From Diplolepis rosae (lineage: Eukaryota > Arthropoda > Insecta > Hymenoptera > Diplolepididae), in NCBI GenBank assembly GCA_030998225.1, contig JAPYXD010000680.1:11656001-11720000 (forward strand): 64,000 nucleotides of DNA, given 5' to 3'. The notes beneath the pieces are model-generated. The model saw only the letters and a program-made list of their open reading frames with translations, was not told the DNA's origin and made no database searches. This document shows positions 33,716 through 44,930 of the stretch, piece by piece; the first letter of the stretch is position 1; every line of letters starts with the position of its first letter. A program made the position numbers and the translations under genes.

Positions 33716-34653
33716 GATTTCCTATTGAAAAAGACTATTTTCTCATGAGACAAGTATATAATCTTCAAAAAATACTGTTATACAAAATCTCGATGTAAAT
33801 TCATCTATTGACTGAATTTGATTATTATTCATCGTCTTATTACAAGTGACCATCGCTAATTTCCTTTACGGAAGCAAATAATCCCCTTGAGAAAATCCTT
33901 TTCACGCTTGAATATCCTGGAAGGATATACGAGAAGTCACGTGTTTCTGGTGCAAACATAAGAATCCCCTTGTCGATCGCCAGGGGTTTCCATGATTTCT
34001 ACATCTATTTAGGACATTAGCAAGTCTATCTTCTATTATACGAGACTATATACATTAGGAGTTGTAACCACTCGCTACTACATTTTCACCCTCCACGGGG
34101 TGTCTGGACTTCCGACGGCTAATGACAATCTGAACTCTGTAGTCACTCCTTTCCTTTCCTCAAATTTGTGCATCTGGGACGCATAAGTTGCGGAAACCAC
34201 ACATTTTCCCCAAGCATTTGCAAACATTTGGCTACAAATTACAGCGTAGCGCTTTGACAACCACCGTGATAATCAGTTTGAGCGATGGACTGCATATGTC
34301 GATTCCCCAAAGTTGATTGAATACTGGTAAATGAAAAAAATTAAGTTTGGACCATTCATGTGGATAATTGAGTTGGGAAGCTTTATTTCTCTAGAGGAAT
34401 TGAGGAGTTATAATAATTTCAATGTTCTTTAGTATTCATTTTTCCATCTGATTGCATATAGATTGATGATTTCTAGTCCCCTTCAATTGTTAAAGTCAGG
34501 TTTCAGTATTTTTACTAGTGATATTTTTTACTCAAAAAGGCTTCAAATTCCATCGAAAAGGCTTCAAAATCATTTTATGACAGAAAGTTAATTTAAGCAA
34601 GACAACAATTTATCTTTATAGAATATTAATATTTCAAAAATATAATTGTTTTA
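33716..34653. other. non-repetitive stretch
   Basis: 33890-34330 is less AT-rich; frame 34078-34260 (minus) is not recognised. Possible pb intronic regulatory DNA. Confidence 0.3.
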
Positions 34654-35473
34654 CACTGAGAAAAATGATTTGATTGAATCAAAAAAAATAATTTGTTTGA
34701 ACGACTTTCTTTGATTTAAGGTAGTTGTCGTGCCAAAAATCAGTTCTCTGGAAAAAGAAGTTTTTCTATGATTTCAACACTGGAAATTATATCATCAGCC
34801 ATGTCATATGTAAGGAAAGACACTCTTTTTAATGAAAAAATTTAAAAATTACGAAAAATAATTTTTTAATAATGTTTTTTGTAATAGGATTTTTCCTTAC
34901 TATCGTCAAGTTGTAGAGAATATTTTCCCCGAAAAAATAAGCTATGATTTAAGAAACTTCAATCATTTTGAAGAAATTGGTAAAGAGCGATAGTAACGAA
35001 AAATCCTATTACAAAGAACATTATTAAAAAATTATTTTGCGTAATTTTTAAATTTTTTCATTAAAAAGAGTGTCTTTCCTTACATATGACACGGCTGATG
35101 ATATAATTTTCAGTCTTGAAATCGTGGAAAAACTTCTTTTTCCAGAGAACTGATTTTTGGCACGACAAATACCTTAAAGAAATGATTTGTTTAAATGAAA
35201 TAAAATTTGTTTGATTCAAAGAAAATATCTTTGAACCAAATAAATATTTGTTTGAATCAAATTAATTTTTCTTCAAAACAAATAAATGAATGCATTGATA
35301 TATGGTCAAAGATATAATTTGTTTGATTTAAGGCAGAAATTTATTTGATTCGAACAAATATTTATTTGGTCCAAAGATATTTTGTTTGAATCAAAGAAAT
35401 CATTTCTTTAAATCAAAGAAAGTCGTTCAAACAAATTATTTTTCTTGATTCAATCAAATCTTTTTTCTCAGTG
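34654..35473. mobile_element. CACTGAG MITE (host) split by a TTAA element
   Basis: CACTGAGAAAAATGATTTGA ... CTTTTTTCTCAGTG with TA on both sides; interrupted at its TTAA by 34716-35177. Confidence 0.9.
34716..35177. mobile_element. GTTGTCGTGCC-family TTAA element, nested
   Basis: TTAAGGTAGTTGTCGTGCC ... GGCACGACAAATACCTTAA. The uninterrupted site TTTAATTTAAAGAAATG is visible in the related MITE near 40128. Confidence 0.9.
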
Positions 35474-35525
35474 TACTCTGAAATATTTTCTTGCTCGACA
35501 ATCACGAGAATAAAACTATCTTTAT

Positions 35526-35577
35526 TTAAGGGCATGAATCAAACCAGTCACGTGATCGAGAAAAGTATTTCAGTCGA
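35526..35577. mobile_element. GGCCATGGATC-family end fragment
   Basis: TTAAGGGCATGAATCAAACC, CAGTCACGTGATCGAG: diverged left end only, cut by the next element. Confidence 0.45.
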
Positions 35578-35582
35578 AAATA

Positions 35583-36663
35583 CACGGAAAAAAATTAATA
35601 GTTGAACAAACGATATTTATCCCTGATTTCGCCGTTAATATCCTCAAAAACGAACAAAGGCTATTGAGAATATAGTGAAAGCGATGGTGTTTTAGTATTA
35701 TTTTTTCTGACTATTATTATCGGCCGAGCACATTTCGAAGTATTCAAATCAGAGATATAATATTGCTGAAATAAAGATGTGAAAATCTGGAATTTAACTG
35801 TGTGGGTGTTGTAATTGTAATGACATAGTAGAAATAAGGTTAAGGAAGATGAATACGGAAATATATATGGAAACATACATATAGGTTATGTATCATTAAA
35901 AATAATTCGTTATTGTAAATCTTTTAATGTTAATTAATTGTTTTGTATAGATATTGTATAGAAAGAAATAAACTACTGTGACCAGCAATTAGAAAAAAAT
36001 TTAATTAAGAGAGAGATAATTATAGGAAATGAAATTCGTTATTGTGAGATTTTCGTTGTAACTAGGCTGGTTAACGATTTTTTTTAGATCAGAAATTCAA
36101 TGATATTTATGTTGAAGTTATTTTTATCGTATTCCATGGAAAAGATAGTATTATCTTAAAGGAATATAAAATTTCAAATAAAGTTAGGTGGCCTTTCTGT
36201 TTGGTATAATCTTGAAAATAAATAAATTATTATTTAAATTATTAAAATTCTGAATGAAATGTCGTTATTATTCTCGGATAATATTATAAACTTCAAATTA
36301 ATTTTTATGGTCACGAGAACGTAGAAAGTAATATAATAAATATCTTCAGTTCAAACATTTTAAAATGAAAAGATTAAATTGTAGTCAGGGTACATGTCAC
36401 TTTCATTTCGTCCGACATTTTCAATTTGCGATGTTGCCTATTTCATCAGGCATTTCGAGTTTAGACAATACTTGATCCAACGATATCAATATCCTAAATC
36501 TGGACATGTGTCAGTCAATAATATTATGAATTTGAATAATTTAAGCAAATAATCATTTGTCTCAAGTAGTAACATACAAAATAAAGTAAATCAAATATTT
36601 TACTTCTTTGACTAATTCGCTTCTTATGTATTTTATTGAAATAGTTATTAATTTTTTTCCGCG
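35583..36663. mobile_element. possible CACGGAAAAAAATTAATAG element
   Basis: CACGGAAAAAAATTAATAGT after TA at 35581; inverted match ATTAATTTTTTTCCGCG before TA at 36664. The interior is AT-rich without ORF or evident arms; the pairing may be fortuitous. Confidence 0.45.
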
Positions 36664-36689
36664 TATATGTTGATTTTCCTAATTATTTT

Positions 36690-36770
36690 TTAGGCCCAAA
36701 TGAATAAAAACTTGAGGTTATATGTAATCAGATGCATCGGCTCTGATGTGAATCTTCATTAGTGGTTTTT
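36690..36770 (-). ncRNA. heavily decayed hammerhead-like motif 6
   Basis: Same layout as motif 3 (AATCAGATGCATCGGCTCTG then TTCATTAG on plus) but core and stems are eroded. Evidence of another old copy only. Confidence 0.3.
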
Positions 36771-37374
36771 TATTCTCTAAAAAATACAAAGGAGTGGTTA
36801 AAATTGTTTTCTAGCAACTTTGTTATTTTTTTTTTAAATGCATGATGTATAAAAAAAATTCAACTGGTCTCTGAACAGATATTCAACTGTTATAGAAACA
36901 GAAATCACTCAAAACGAAAGACCTTTCAAACAGAAAATATTTTCAAGCCTAAATTAAAAATTTGAATTTACTTGAATCATTTATATATTTATTCTTTTAA
37001 ATAGCAAAATGTGTATCTAGAATTACGAATAATTATGCGCAATTTACAAAAAAAGCAAAAAACAGATTTGGGAAATACAAAAAAAATTATTATGATAATT
37101 TCTCTAATTTTTATAGCAACAAAAGTACCGAAAAACTGCTGATTAAACTGAAATTCTTGTAAAATCTACTAAGAAGTCAAGTTGTAAAAATAAGTACCGA
37201 ACTTCCTTAAAAATTTTAGAAATCTTTTTTCTGCATCTGCGAAATTTGATTTTAGAATCCATTTGTCTCAATGTACTCATATAAAACTTTTATAAAACAG
37301 TTCTGAAATATTAAGTATATAAAACTGTTTAAAACTGAGAAAACAGTATCTTCGGATCAAAGAAACATTTCTTT

Positions 37375-38306
37375 GATATACAGCCAAGGAGTAAAGGTAT
37401 CTTAAAACTGCGAAGAAAGTACTGAATTTCCTGAATTTTTACTTAACATTATGAAACTCAACTGAATTTGCATAAAATGTATCTTAAAACGACCAAACTG
37501 TAACAGAATTTGTATAAAATTTATCATAAAGTCACGAAATTGTAACAAAATCTTAAGTTACATGTAACTGCATAAAACTTCACTTACCCAAAACGTGAAA
37601 TTATTCCTGTTACAAGTTCCAGAATTTCCAGATACAAGTATCTGAATGTTCAATAGTTTCTAACTGAAAATTAAGAAATTGTTTCTTAAGGGGATGTGAT
37701 ACTTAGGAAATTAGCAAATTTAATTGGTTTTAGGTTTATACATGTTTGTGTTTCGAGAATGAAAAAAAGTTCCATTTTAGCAAAATATACCGAAATTTTT
37801 TTTTCCATTGTTAAAACAAAAAGTAGTCCATCTACGTCCGTTTTTATTTTCTCTAACATTTCACAAATTTTGAAAACAAAATTTTATATATTTTGGACAC
37901 AAAAATGCACCCAGAAAAAAGTTTCTTTGGTATACGGTCAAAGAAAAAATTGCTTTGAATTGAAGAAAATTTTGTTGATTCAAAAAAAGTTTCCTTAAAT
38001 GTAAACAAATCTATTTCTTTGAATCAAAGAAAAATATTTTGGATTAACAAAACTTTCTTTAACTCAAAGAAATGTTTCTTTAATTCAAAGAAATGTTTCT
38101 TTCATTCAAAGAAACTGTTTTCTCAGTGTGTAGAAACTGGACTAAATTGTTCACATGAACTTTCTATTTTTCTCGAGTATCATATGCTCTTAAATTGACA
38201 AAAAGTAACTGAATTTTCTGAAATCCTATTTTAATTTCACGAAACTCTAACTGAATAAAAGTTTATTCACGTGTTTCGGAAAATTACAGTAGAAATTTCT
38301 AACAGT
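37375..38306. mobile_element. TTTCTAACAGTG-ended element with TAACTGAAT words
   Basis: Interior GTTACATGTAACTGCATAAA and TTCCTGTTACAAGTTCCAGA also occur at 55255-55350. Right end GAAATTTCTAACAGTG; left end uncertain. Hosts 37908-38128. Confidence 0.6.
37908..38128. mobile_element. CACCCAGAAAAAAGTTTCTT MITE, copy 1
   Basis: CACCCAGAAAAAAGTTTCTT ... GAAACTGTTTTCTCAGTG; words CTTTGAATCAAAG. The plus frame 37696-37998 is not a gene. Confidence 0.75.
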
Positions 38307-38307
38307 G

Positions 38308-39179
38308 TACACTACCAGTCAGAATTGTGGGACCACCTGTTTTTCGATGATTGCTTAAATTATCATAATTTCAATTCTGTGAGTGATGAAATTCGTACTC
38401 TTAATAATATGAAAGCCATCAAAATTATCTTTAAAATTAGTCTGGAATGAAGTCGTTTCGTTAAATATTGAAGAAGTTATTGCAAAAAAGTCCAAATTTC
38501 AATGTTTTCTTAAATTTTAAATAACTTTACAAAAAATCAACATTTTAAAATGTTTTTAGGTTCATTTTAAAGCTAAGATTCTATAGAATCGCAGTAAATT
38601 GTCATTATAAATCTATAATTTTTTTCTTGTATAATGCAATGAGTTGAAATTGTAACAAAAAAGTAGAGAAATTTCGAAAACATTTCATCTGTAGGTAAAT
38701 CATAATAAAGATCATATGAATATATATTTTAAGGAAATTCGCTACAAAAGTCATGATTATATGTTTTATATATCTCATAAACATGTTTTTCTCATCAAAA
38801 GCAATATTGGAATTTTTCAAACTTTTTTATTTGAACTTTAACCTTGAGAAGTACGTAAGAAAAAAATTACACATCAATTCCAAGAACTTTTTTCGATTTT
38901 GTAGAAATTTAGCTTCAAAATTAGTCCAAAAACATTTTAAAATATTGATTATTTCGAAAGTTATTTAAAATTTAAGAAAAAATTGAAATTTTGACATTTT
39001 CTCCAATAACTTCTTCAAAAATTAAAAAAACGAATTCATGCTGGGCTCATTTTATGAAGAATTTTGATAGATTTGAATTTAATTAAGAGAACAAATTTTT
39101 TCACTCACATAATTCAAATTAGGATAATTTAAGCAATTATCGAAAAACAGCTGGTCCCACAATTCTGACCGGTACTGTA
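38308..39179. mobile_element. GTACCGGTCAGAATTGT element, copy 3
   Basis: TACACTACCAGTCAGAATTG ... CCCACAATTCTGACCGGTACTGTA-type right end, 872 bp with TA at both ends; GTGGGACC variant as copy 1. Confidence 0.88.
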
Positions 39180-39199
39180 TAAAACTCGCATTTTCAAGA

Positions 39200-39960
39200 A
39201 AAACTCGAATAAAGTCGAAAGTGTCGTCGATTTTGAGGCCTGATATAACAAAAGTGTCATATTTCGTAATTGATAAATTGTCTTAATTTCTGATACGCTT
39301 TGAAATGTGTTTTTGTATCTATTAAATAAGTGCCTTCTGTTTTATTATATGAATCGACGTGTAACGACAGTAAGCCGTAGGAAAGATGTATTGGCTTGGG
39401 ATCGTTTTCCGCCAACTTGTTGGCTATTGCCGGGCGATCGAGAACCCATAAATCTGCGAGAGGTCTGGGCACGCTTTCGTCCGCGTTGTGGAGGTAGAGG
39501 ATCGTATGTATACATGACGATCACGAGGAACGAGGGGTAGGAGAAGTTTATGGGCCACGAGGGTCGCCATTCAACGGGACGACAACAACGAACGGCTTCT
39601 CCTCGATGCGATGCGACGACAATTTAACGGCATGCCAGTGTCGATGTTTAGTCCACTCGTAAACTCATACATACACGTAGATGGAGGTGCATGTATATTA
39701 TACGTATATAGTGACGAGAAGAGAGAAGATTAAGTGTTTGGCACGAAGGTTAACCAGGCGCTGGCCAGCGGTAACACGCGGAATCATCTGTAAATTGAGC
39801 GCCGGACTACGGGAGCGTCGGGACGGCCATAATTCACGCAGCCTGCCGCGCCAAATGCAAGAGGTGGAGGTACATCGCTGGTCTCCCTTATCGTCAACCG
39901 CTGACCACTGCCTGGCCATCCCCGTGATTTGCGACCCAAAAGGATAAATGCTTTCATAAA
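39200..39960. other. GC-rich non-repetitive island in the pb intron
   Basis: The most GC-rich part of the intron: GCCGGGCGATCG, GGTCTGGGCACGC, GCCTGCCGCGCC. Frames on both strands (39307-39540, 39681-39947, 39698-39919) resemble nothing known. Best candidate in the intron for an enhancer or other functional noncoding DNA. Confidence 0.45.
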
Positions 39961-40008
39961 CTGTTCAAACTTAACCGAGATCTAGAATGCCCAAGTGAAA
40001 TTTCTTCT

Positions 40009-40070
40009 TTAAGGCCAGGGATCAATCGGATATGTGACTGAATTATATTGTACATTATTTCGTACATTTA
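40009..40070. mobile_element. GGCCATGGATC-family left-end fragment
   Basis: TTAAGGCCAGGGATCAATCG then cut by the MITE at 40071. Confidence 0.5.
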
Positions 40071-40903
40071 GACTGAGAAAAAAGATTTGATTGAATCAAC
40101 AAAAAATTATTTGTTTGCAAGACTTTCTTTAATTTAAAGAAATGGTTTCTTTGAATTAAATAACATTTTTTTAATTTAAACAAAATATCTTTGTGTCAAA
40201 TAAATTTTTCTTTAAAACAAAGAAATGATTGCATTCGTATGCGGTCAAAGATATAATTTGTTTCATTTAAGGCAGAAATTTCTTTGATTTGAACAAATTT
40301 TTATTTGGTTTAAAGATACTTTGTTTGAATTGAAAAAAATTTTATTCAATTCAAATAAATCATTTCTTTAAATCAAAGAAATGATTGCATTCGTATGTGG
40401 TCAAAGATATAATTTGTTTGATTTAAGGCAGAAATTTCTTTGATTTGAACAAATTTGTATTTGGTTTAAAGATACTTTGTTTGAATTGAAAAAAATTTTA
40501 TTCAATTTAAATAAATCATTTCTTTAAATCAAAGAAATGATTGCATTCGTATGTGGTCAAAGATATAATTTGTTTGATTTAAGGCAGAAATTTCTTTGAT
40601 TTGAACAAATTTTTATTTGGTTTAAAGATACTTTGTTTGAATTGAAAAAAATTTTATTCAATTCAAATAAATCATTTCTTTAAATCAAAGAAATGATTGC
40701 ATTCGTATGTGGTCAAAGATATAATTTGTTTGATTTAAGGCAGAAATTTCTTTGATTTGAACAAATTTGTATTTGGTTTAAAGATACTTTGTTTGAATCG
40801 AAAAAAATTTTATTCAATTTAAATAAATCATTTCTTTAAATGAAAGAAAGTTTTACAAACAAATCATTTTCTATGATTCAAAGAAATCTTTTTTCTGAGT
40901 GTA
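40071..40903. mobile_element. CACTGAG MITE with four internal 156-bp tandem units
   Basis: GACTGAGAAAAAAGATTTGA ... CTTTTTTCTGAGTG; interior amplified, see 40227-40850. Confidence 0.9.
40227..40850. repeat. tandem repeat, 4 x 156 bp
   Basis: GATTGCATTCGTATG starts at 40227, 40383, 40539 and 40695, exactly 156 bp apart; units differ by single bases only. Confidence 0.93.
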
Positions 40904-41039
40904 AAGATGAATTTTCAATTTCAGCCTTTCAACCAAATTATTTTCTTTGATTCATTTGATTTCTTAGTGTGGGACGCGCGATTCGGACGTCGCATTTCGT
41001 ACTCTCTTTTCTATGCACATTAAATATAAATTGCTGATT

Positions 41040-41520
41040 GTTTTTTATTTCAAATGAAAAGGGAAATTCCCTTTACTTATGGCTCTATCGGCGACATTTT
41101 CACCAAAGTACTCACGCTTCGCGTTCGATTTTCTGTATACATTTCTGTAAGTTTCTAATAAATTATGTAATTAAAATAATTTATTTCCCCCAAATATCTC
41201 AAAAAGGAAAAAAATTCGTATACTTTATTAAAGCAAACGATTTCTTGCATTTAACGTTTTTTTCGTATCTCACATATTTTGGTCAAAAAATGGAATTTTT
41301 TATTTTTAATAATGTTTATTAAAAACAAAACATAACACATAAATCTCGTCAAAAAATGTCCTAATGAGAATTTATACACCTCATTCAGACAGATAATTTC
41401 CCATCCTAACGTTTTTTACGTAAATCACATATTTTATTTAAAATATGGAATTTTTTAATTTTCTTGATTGCGATTAAAATTTGTAGATCTTTCTGTATTT
41501 TATTACGTCAACACATAAAT
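41040..41520. mobile_element. long AT-rich repeat (copy d)
   Basis: GGAAATTCCCTTTACTTATG, GGCTCTATCGGC and CGTATCTCACATATTTTGG match 60290 onward. The 94-codon frame is not conserved coding. Confidence 0.55.
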
Positions 41521-41778
41521 ATTTGATGAACTATATAGGAAAAAAGTTAGTCAAACCGACTATCTCCTTAGTTTTTTCATTTATAATTTCCTTTAATCGA
41601 GTTTTTCTGTAAAAGTGTGGAAAATTTTATCTTGAATAAAATAAATCATCAGAATATTCTGAATCAGATAAAAATTACAGATTTTTTATTGATGGAATGA
41701 TATCATCCAAAAGCAGCTAAAACAATTATAATTCATCTATCGATTCCGACCGTACAACATTTATAATCTTTATCCAAT

Positions 41779-42072
41779 ATGTTTGATTCAAACAAAATAT
41801 CTTTGGACCAAACAAATATTTATTCGAATCAAATAAATTTCTGCCTCAAAGCAGAAAAATTATATCTTTGACCTTATATCAATGCATTTATTTATTTGTT
41901 TTGAAGAAAAATTAATTTTATTCAAACAAATATAAATATTTATTTGGTTCAAAGATATTTTGTTTGAATCAAACAAATTTTATTTCATTTAAACAATTCA
42001 TTTCTTCAAATCAAAGAAAGTCGTTCAAACAAATTATTTTCTTTGATTCAATCAAATCTTTTTTCTGAGTGT
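41779..42072. mobile_element. CACTGAG-family MITE, left end missing
   Basis: Right end CAAATCTTTTTTCTGAGTG; interior matches 25560 and 35300. Confidence 0.75.
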
Positions 42073-42099
42073 AGAACTTGACGTCAAAATTATTTAATC

Positions 42100-42320
42100 A
42101 TGAATGTTACTAGCAAAATGAGTAGTTTTTAAAATAATTCCATTCAGTAACTGAATTCTAGTTATACATCCAGTTGCTTATATCTGAATTATCAGTTAAT
42201 ATGATTTAAAACAACTGATTGTATAGCTGTAGTTCAGTCACTAAATGAAATCAGTAAAAAAAACAACTGATGGTTCTTTTAATGAATTGTTTCAGGAATA
42301 GAATCAAGATTTTATGAAGT
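42100..42320. repeat. AACTGA/TCAGTT-word region
   Basis: AACTGAATTC, CCAGTTG, TCAGTTAA and AACTGATTG alternate in orientation; probable decayed word MITE. Confidence 0.4.
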
Positions 42321-43018
42321 ATTCAGTTTGCATCTATTAGATGCAAAAATAGGCAAGTGTTTTTACTAGAATACTAAAATACAATAGGTATTTATCGAAA
42401 CCCTAAAAATGTCAAAATTTTGATTCTATAGTTTAGTAAAAGGATGTTATATATGACAATTCTACACTATTTAAGCTTTAGCTGCTTGTTGGCATCATTA
42501 TATTTGCATTTTAATGGTTGCGATTTAAAGTATATATTTTGTTGTTGCTAAATATATAAATAAGTTAGATTCGAAAATCGAATTCGAATTCGTTCCATTC
42601 TGCCCGACCACATTGATAGACATTTGATGGTTGGAAGTACCATTTTTGACGGTAAACCAGAACCATCAGGAATTTCTGTCAGTCAGTCCCAAAAATATGC
42701 TACTTAATATAACACGTTTCGGGAAATATCACCAAAAATGATAGTATAAATTGAAAATTCATATGCCAACTTTTTTTTGGACAAAATATACCTTTAAAGA
42801 TATATACATATCTTTCGGGTTTATATTATAAGACAATCCATAGGTTGAAATATTACTTTCACGCATTTACGGAATATTATAATGGTAGCATTGGAAAAAG
42901 TTCCTATTAGAGTTCAAACGTTGGAATCGTAAATGGTACTCTTTCTCCTCCCTAAAAACGTTCTAGCAAAGCAGTCTTCTAATACAAGTTCCAAAATTTC
43001 GAACCGCAATTGCAAGAG
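42321..43018. other. nothing recognised
   Basis: AT-rich, no supported gene or repeat. Confidence 0.35.
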
Positions 43019-43450
43019 TACACTATAAAAGAATTTTCGGAAATTTATCCGAAAATAGTCGGACAGCTTAAAATACAAATGGGTCGTAAATTTTTCCAAA
43101 GATATAGTCGGAAATATTTCCGACAGAGAACTGGAAATAGTTCCTACTGTTTGGTCAGAGAAATATCCAGTTTATTAGGAAAAATATATATATTTCATGA
43201 TAAAAGTGGAAAAAAATCCAAAAAAGTGAACAAATTTCCGTTTTTGTGGAATAATTTCCACTTTTCATGGGAAAAATTTCCTACAACTTAGGAGATTTGT
43301 GAAATGTTCTCACCTTTATGATATATTTCCTAATAGTTTGGAAATGAGTCCGAAAATTCGCTCCATTTTCCACAAATCTATGAAATATTTCCACTTTCTG
43401 TAGGAAAATATATGCTTCCTAAGGATTTAGGAAAAATTTCCTAATAAATA

Positions 43451-44207
43451 AAGGGTTTCCCAATAGGGGTGATATGATTTTGAATGTCCCTATCGGGCTC
43501 ATTTGAACTGAAATTTTTGACGTCTGCTGTCAGTTGTGATCAGTAAGGTTTGCCATTTAATCATGAGTAGTTTCACGCTTCCACAACGTTTGGAAATTGT
43601 CCAATTATTTTATCAAAATTCGAGAAGTTTTGTCGGTGTTCAAAGAGCATATCGTGCAAAATATGGTCGTCATTCTGCTCCATCCGCGCTCTCAATTCGT
43701 CGAATAATCGATAAGTTGGAGAGTGAATTTACTCTATTGGATACTAAGCCTAAAAATCGTATGCGTACCGCACGTTCTACACAGAATATAGCCGCCGTAC
43801 AGGCCAGTATCGAGGAAAACCGTGAATTGTCCGTGCCACGCCGATCTCAGGAATTGGGCCTGTCTAGGATGACTACCTGGCGTATTTTGCGATTGGATCT
43901 TGGCCTGCATCCCTATAAGATGATTCTGGCCCAAGAACTGAAGCCTAATGACCATCGTTTGCGTCGGGATTTCGCGGATTGGGCTCTGGAATCAATTGAA
44001 AATGATCCCAATTTTCATCAAAAAATCATCTTTTCTGATGAGGCGCATTTTTGGCTCAAGTCTCGGGGGACATTTGGCCGATATATTCTTTAAATCATAA
44101 ATGGCATAGAATATCCAATATAATAAAAAAGATTTCGATCAATTCCGAATGAATATTCAGTGTTTTTTTTCAATTTCAAAACATATCACCCTTATTGGGA
44201 AACCCTT
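43451..44207 (+). mobile_element. internally deleted mariner/Tc1-like element
   Basis: Terminal inverted repeats of about 33 bp: AAGGGTTTCCCAATAGGGGT at 43451 and its near-complement ending at 44207 (CTTATTGGGAAACCCTT). Both ends are flanked by TA (43449-43450, 44208-44209), the target duplication of Tc1/mariner. It sits inside an older TA-flanked MITE (43021-44240). It encodes the N-terminal half of a transposase fused by deletion to the last codons. Confidence 0.88.
43563..44093 (+). pseudogene. truncated mariner/Tc1-like transposase
   Basis: The ORF starts MSSFTLPQRLEIVQLFY (an in-frame ATG nine codons upstream at 43536 is less likely) and shows the N-terminal helix-turn-helix region of the transposase group often labelled DUF4817 or Tc3/mariner-like in insects: ENRELSVPRRSQELGLS then TTWRILRLDLGLHPYKM. 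It reaches FSDEAHF, which holds the first catalytic Asp of the DDE/D triad, then breaks. Right after the junction a different frame reads GGHLADIFFKS followed by TAA at 44098-44100, the typical C-terminal end of such transposases. The segment with the second and third catalytic acids is therefore deleted and the junction is out of frame. The remaining DNA-binding half is intact, so a TIR-binding repressor peptide is possible but unproven. Confidence 0.82.
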
Positions 44208-44300
44208 TAGTAGGAAAATTTACCGATATTTTTTACAGTGTAGCCTAGTGCGTGAGTTGTAGGACGTAGGTGCTAAAGTCCGGCTAAAATGTTTGCCACT

Positions 44301-44420
44301 TGCTCTCTAAATCTGAATCAGTGAAATTTGACTGATTTACAGCAACCTCTTTTTAGCTATTTGAATCAGTCAAATGTCACTGATAATCAGTAGATTTTGA
44401 CTGATTCAAATTTAGAGAGT
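44301..44420. mobile_element. ACTGATT-word MITE, copy 3 (short)
   Basis: CTCTCTAAATCTGAATCAGT ... TGATTCAAATTTAGAGAGT, about 120 bp; the middle of the longer copies is missing. Confidence 0.85.
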
Positions 44421-44930
44421 GACAAATAAATGAAGGGAATCGACAAGGAGCAATGAAGATCAACAGTGGCACTACGAAATGATGCAATGAAAAAAAAAAT
44501 GTTTTCTTCAATTTGGAATTATTACCATTGGAGATGGTAAAATCCACTTTTATTGATTTTACATCCTAAGCCTTACTGTAGTCGAAATACGAGAATGCTC
44601 GAAAGTGAAACGTACCCATTACAGATGGTAAAAATTTGTCTCAATGTTTCCATTTTCAAACACGCTCTGATTCAAAAACTCTGCTCTATACGATGACGTG
44701 TATTAGAAGATTCGGTAAAATGATATGAATGCTGCTATTATGTCTCATTATTAGACTCAAATTTCAGACAGTCAACGAGTAATGATTGACATAATAATAC
44801 ATTTAGCCATCAAAATTATTTCCGTGCAGTTCACAGAACGCGTAAAATTTCATCTTTGAATTAGTCAAAATAAAGGACCAAAATGCCAGCTTAAAAAAAT
44901 TTGAATAACTTAATATCTAATTTCCAGTGA
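44421..44930. other. nothing recognised
   Basis: Non-repetitive, no coding sequence recognised. Confidence 0.3.

Larger units (their letters stand above)
43021..44240. mobile_element. TA-flanked MITE with GGAAA/TTTCC words (host of the mariner-like element)
   Basis: Left end CACTATAAAAGAATTTTCGG after TA at 43019-43020; right end ...CCGATATTTTTTACAGTG before TA at 44241-44242. Between them (excluding 43451-44207) GGAAA, TTTCC and ATTTCCGAC words recur in both orientations. Confidence 0.7.
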
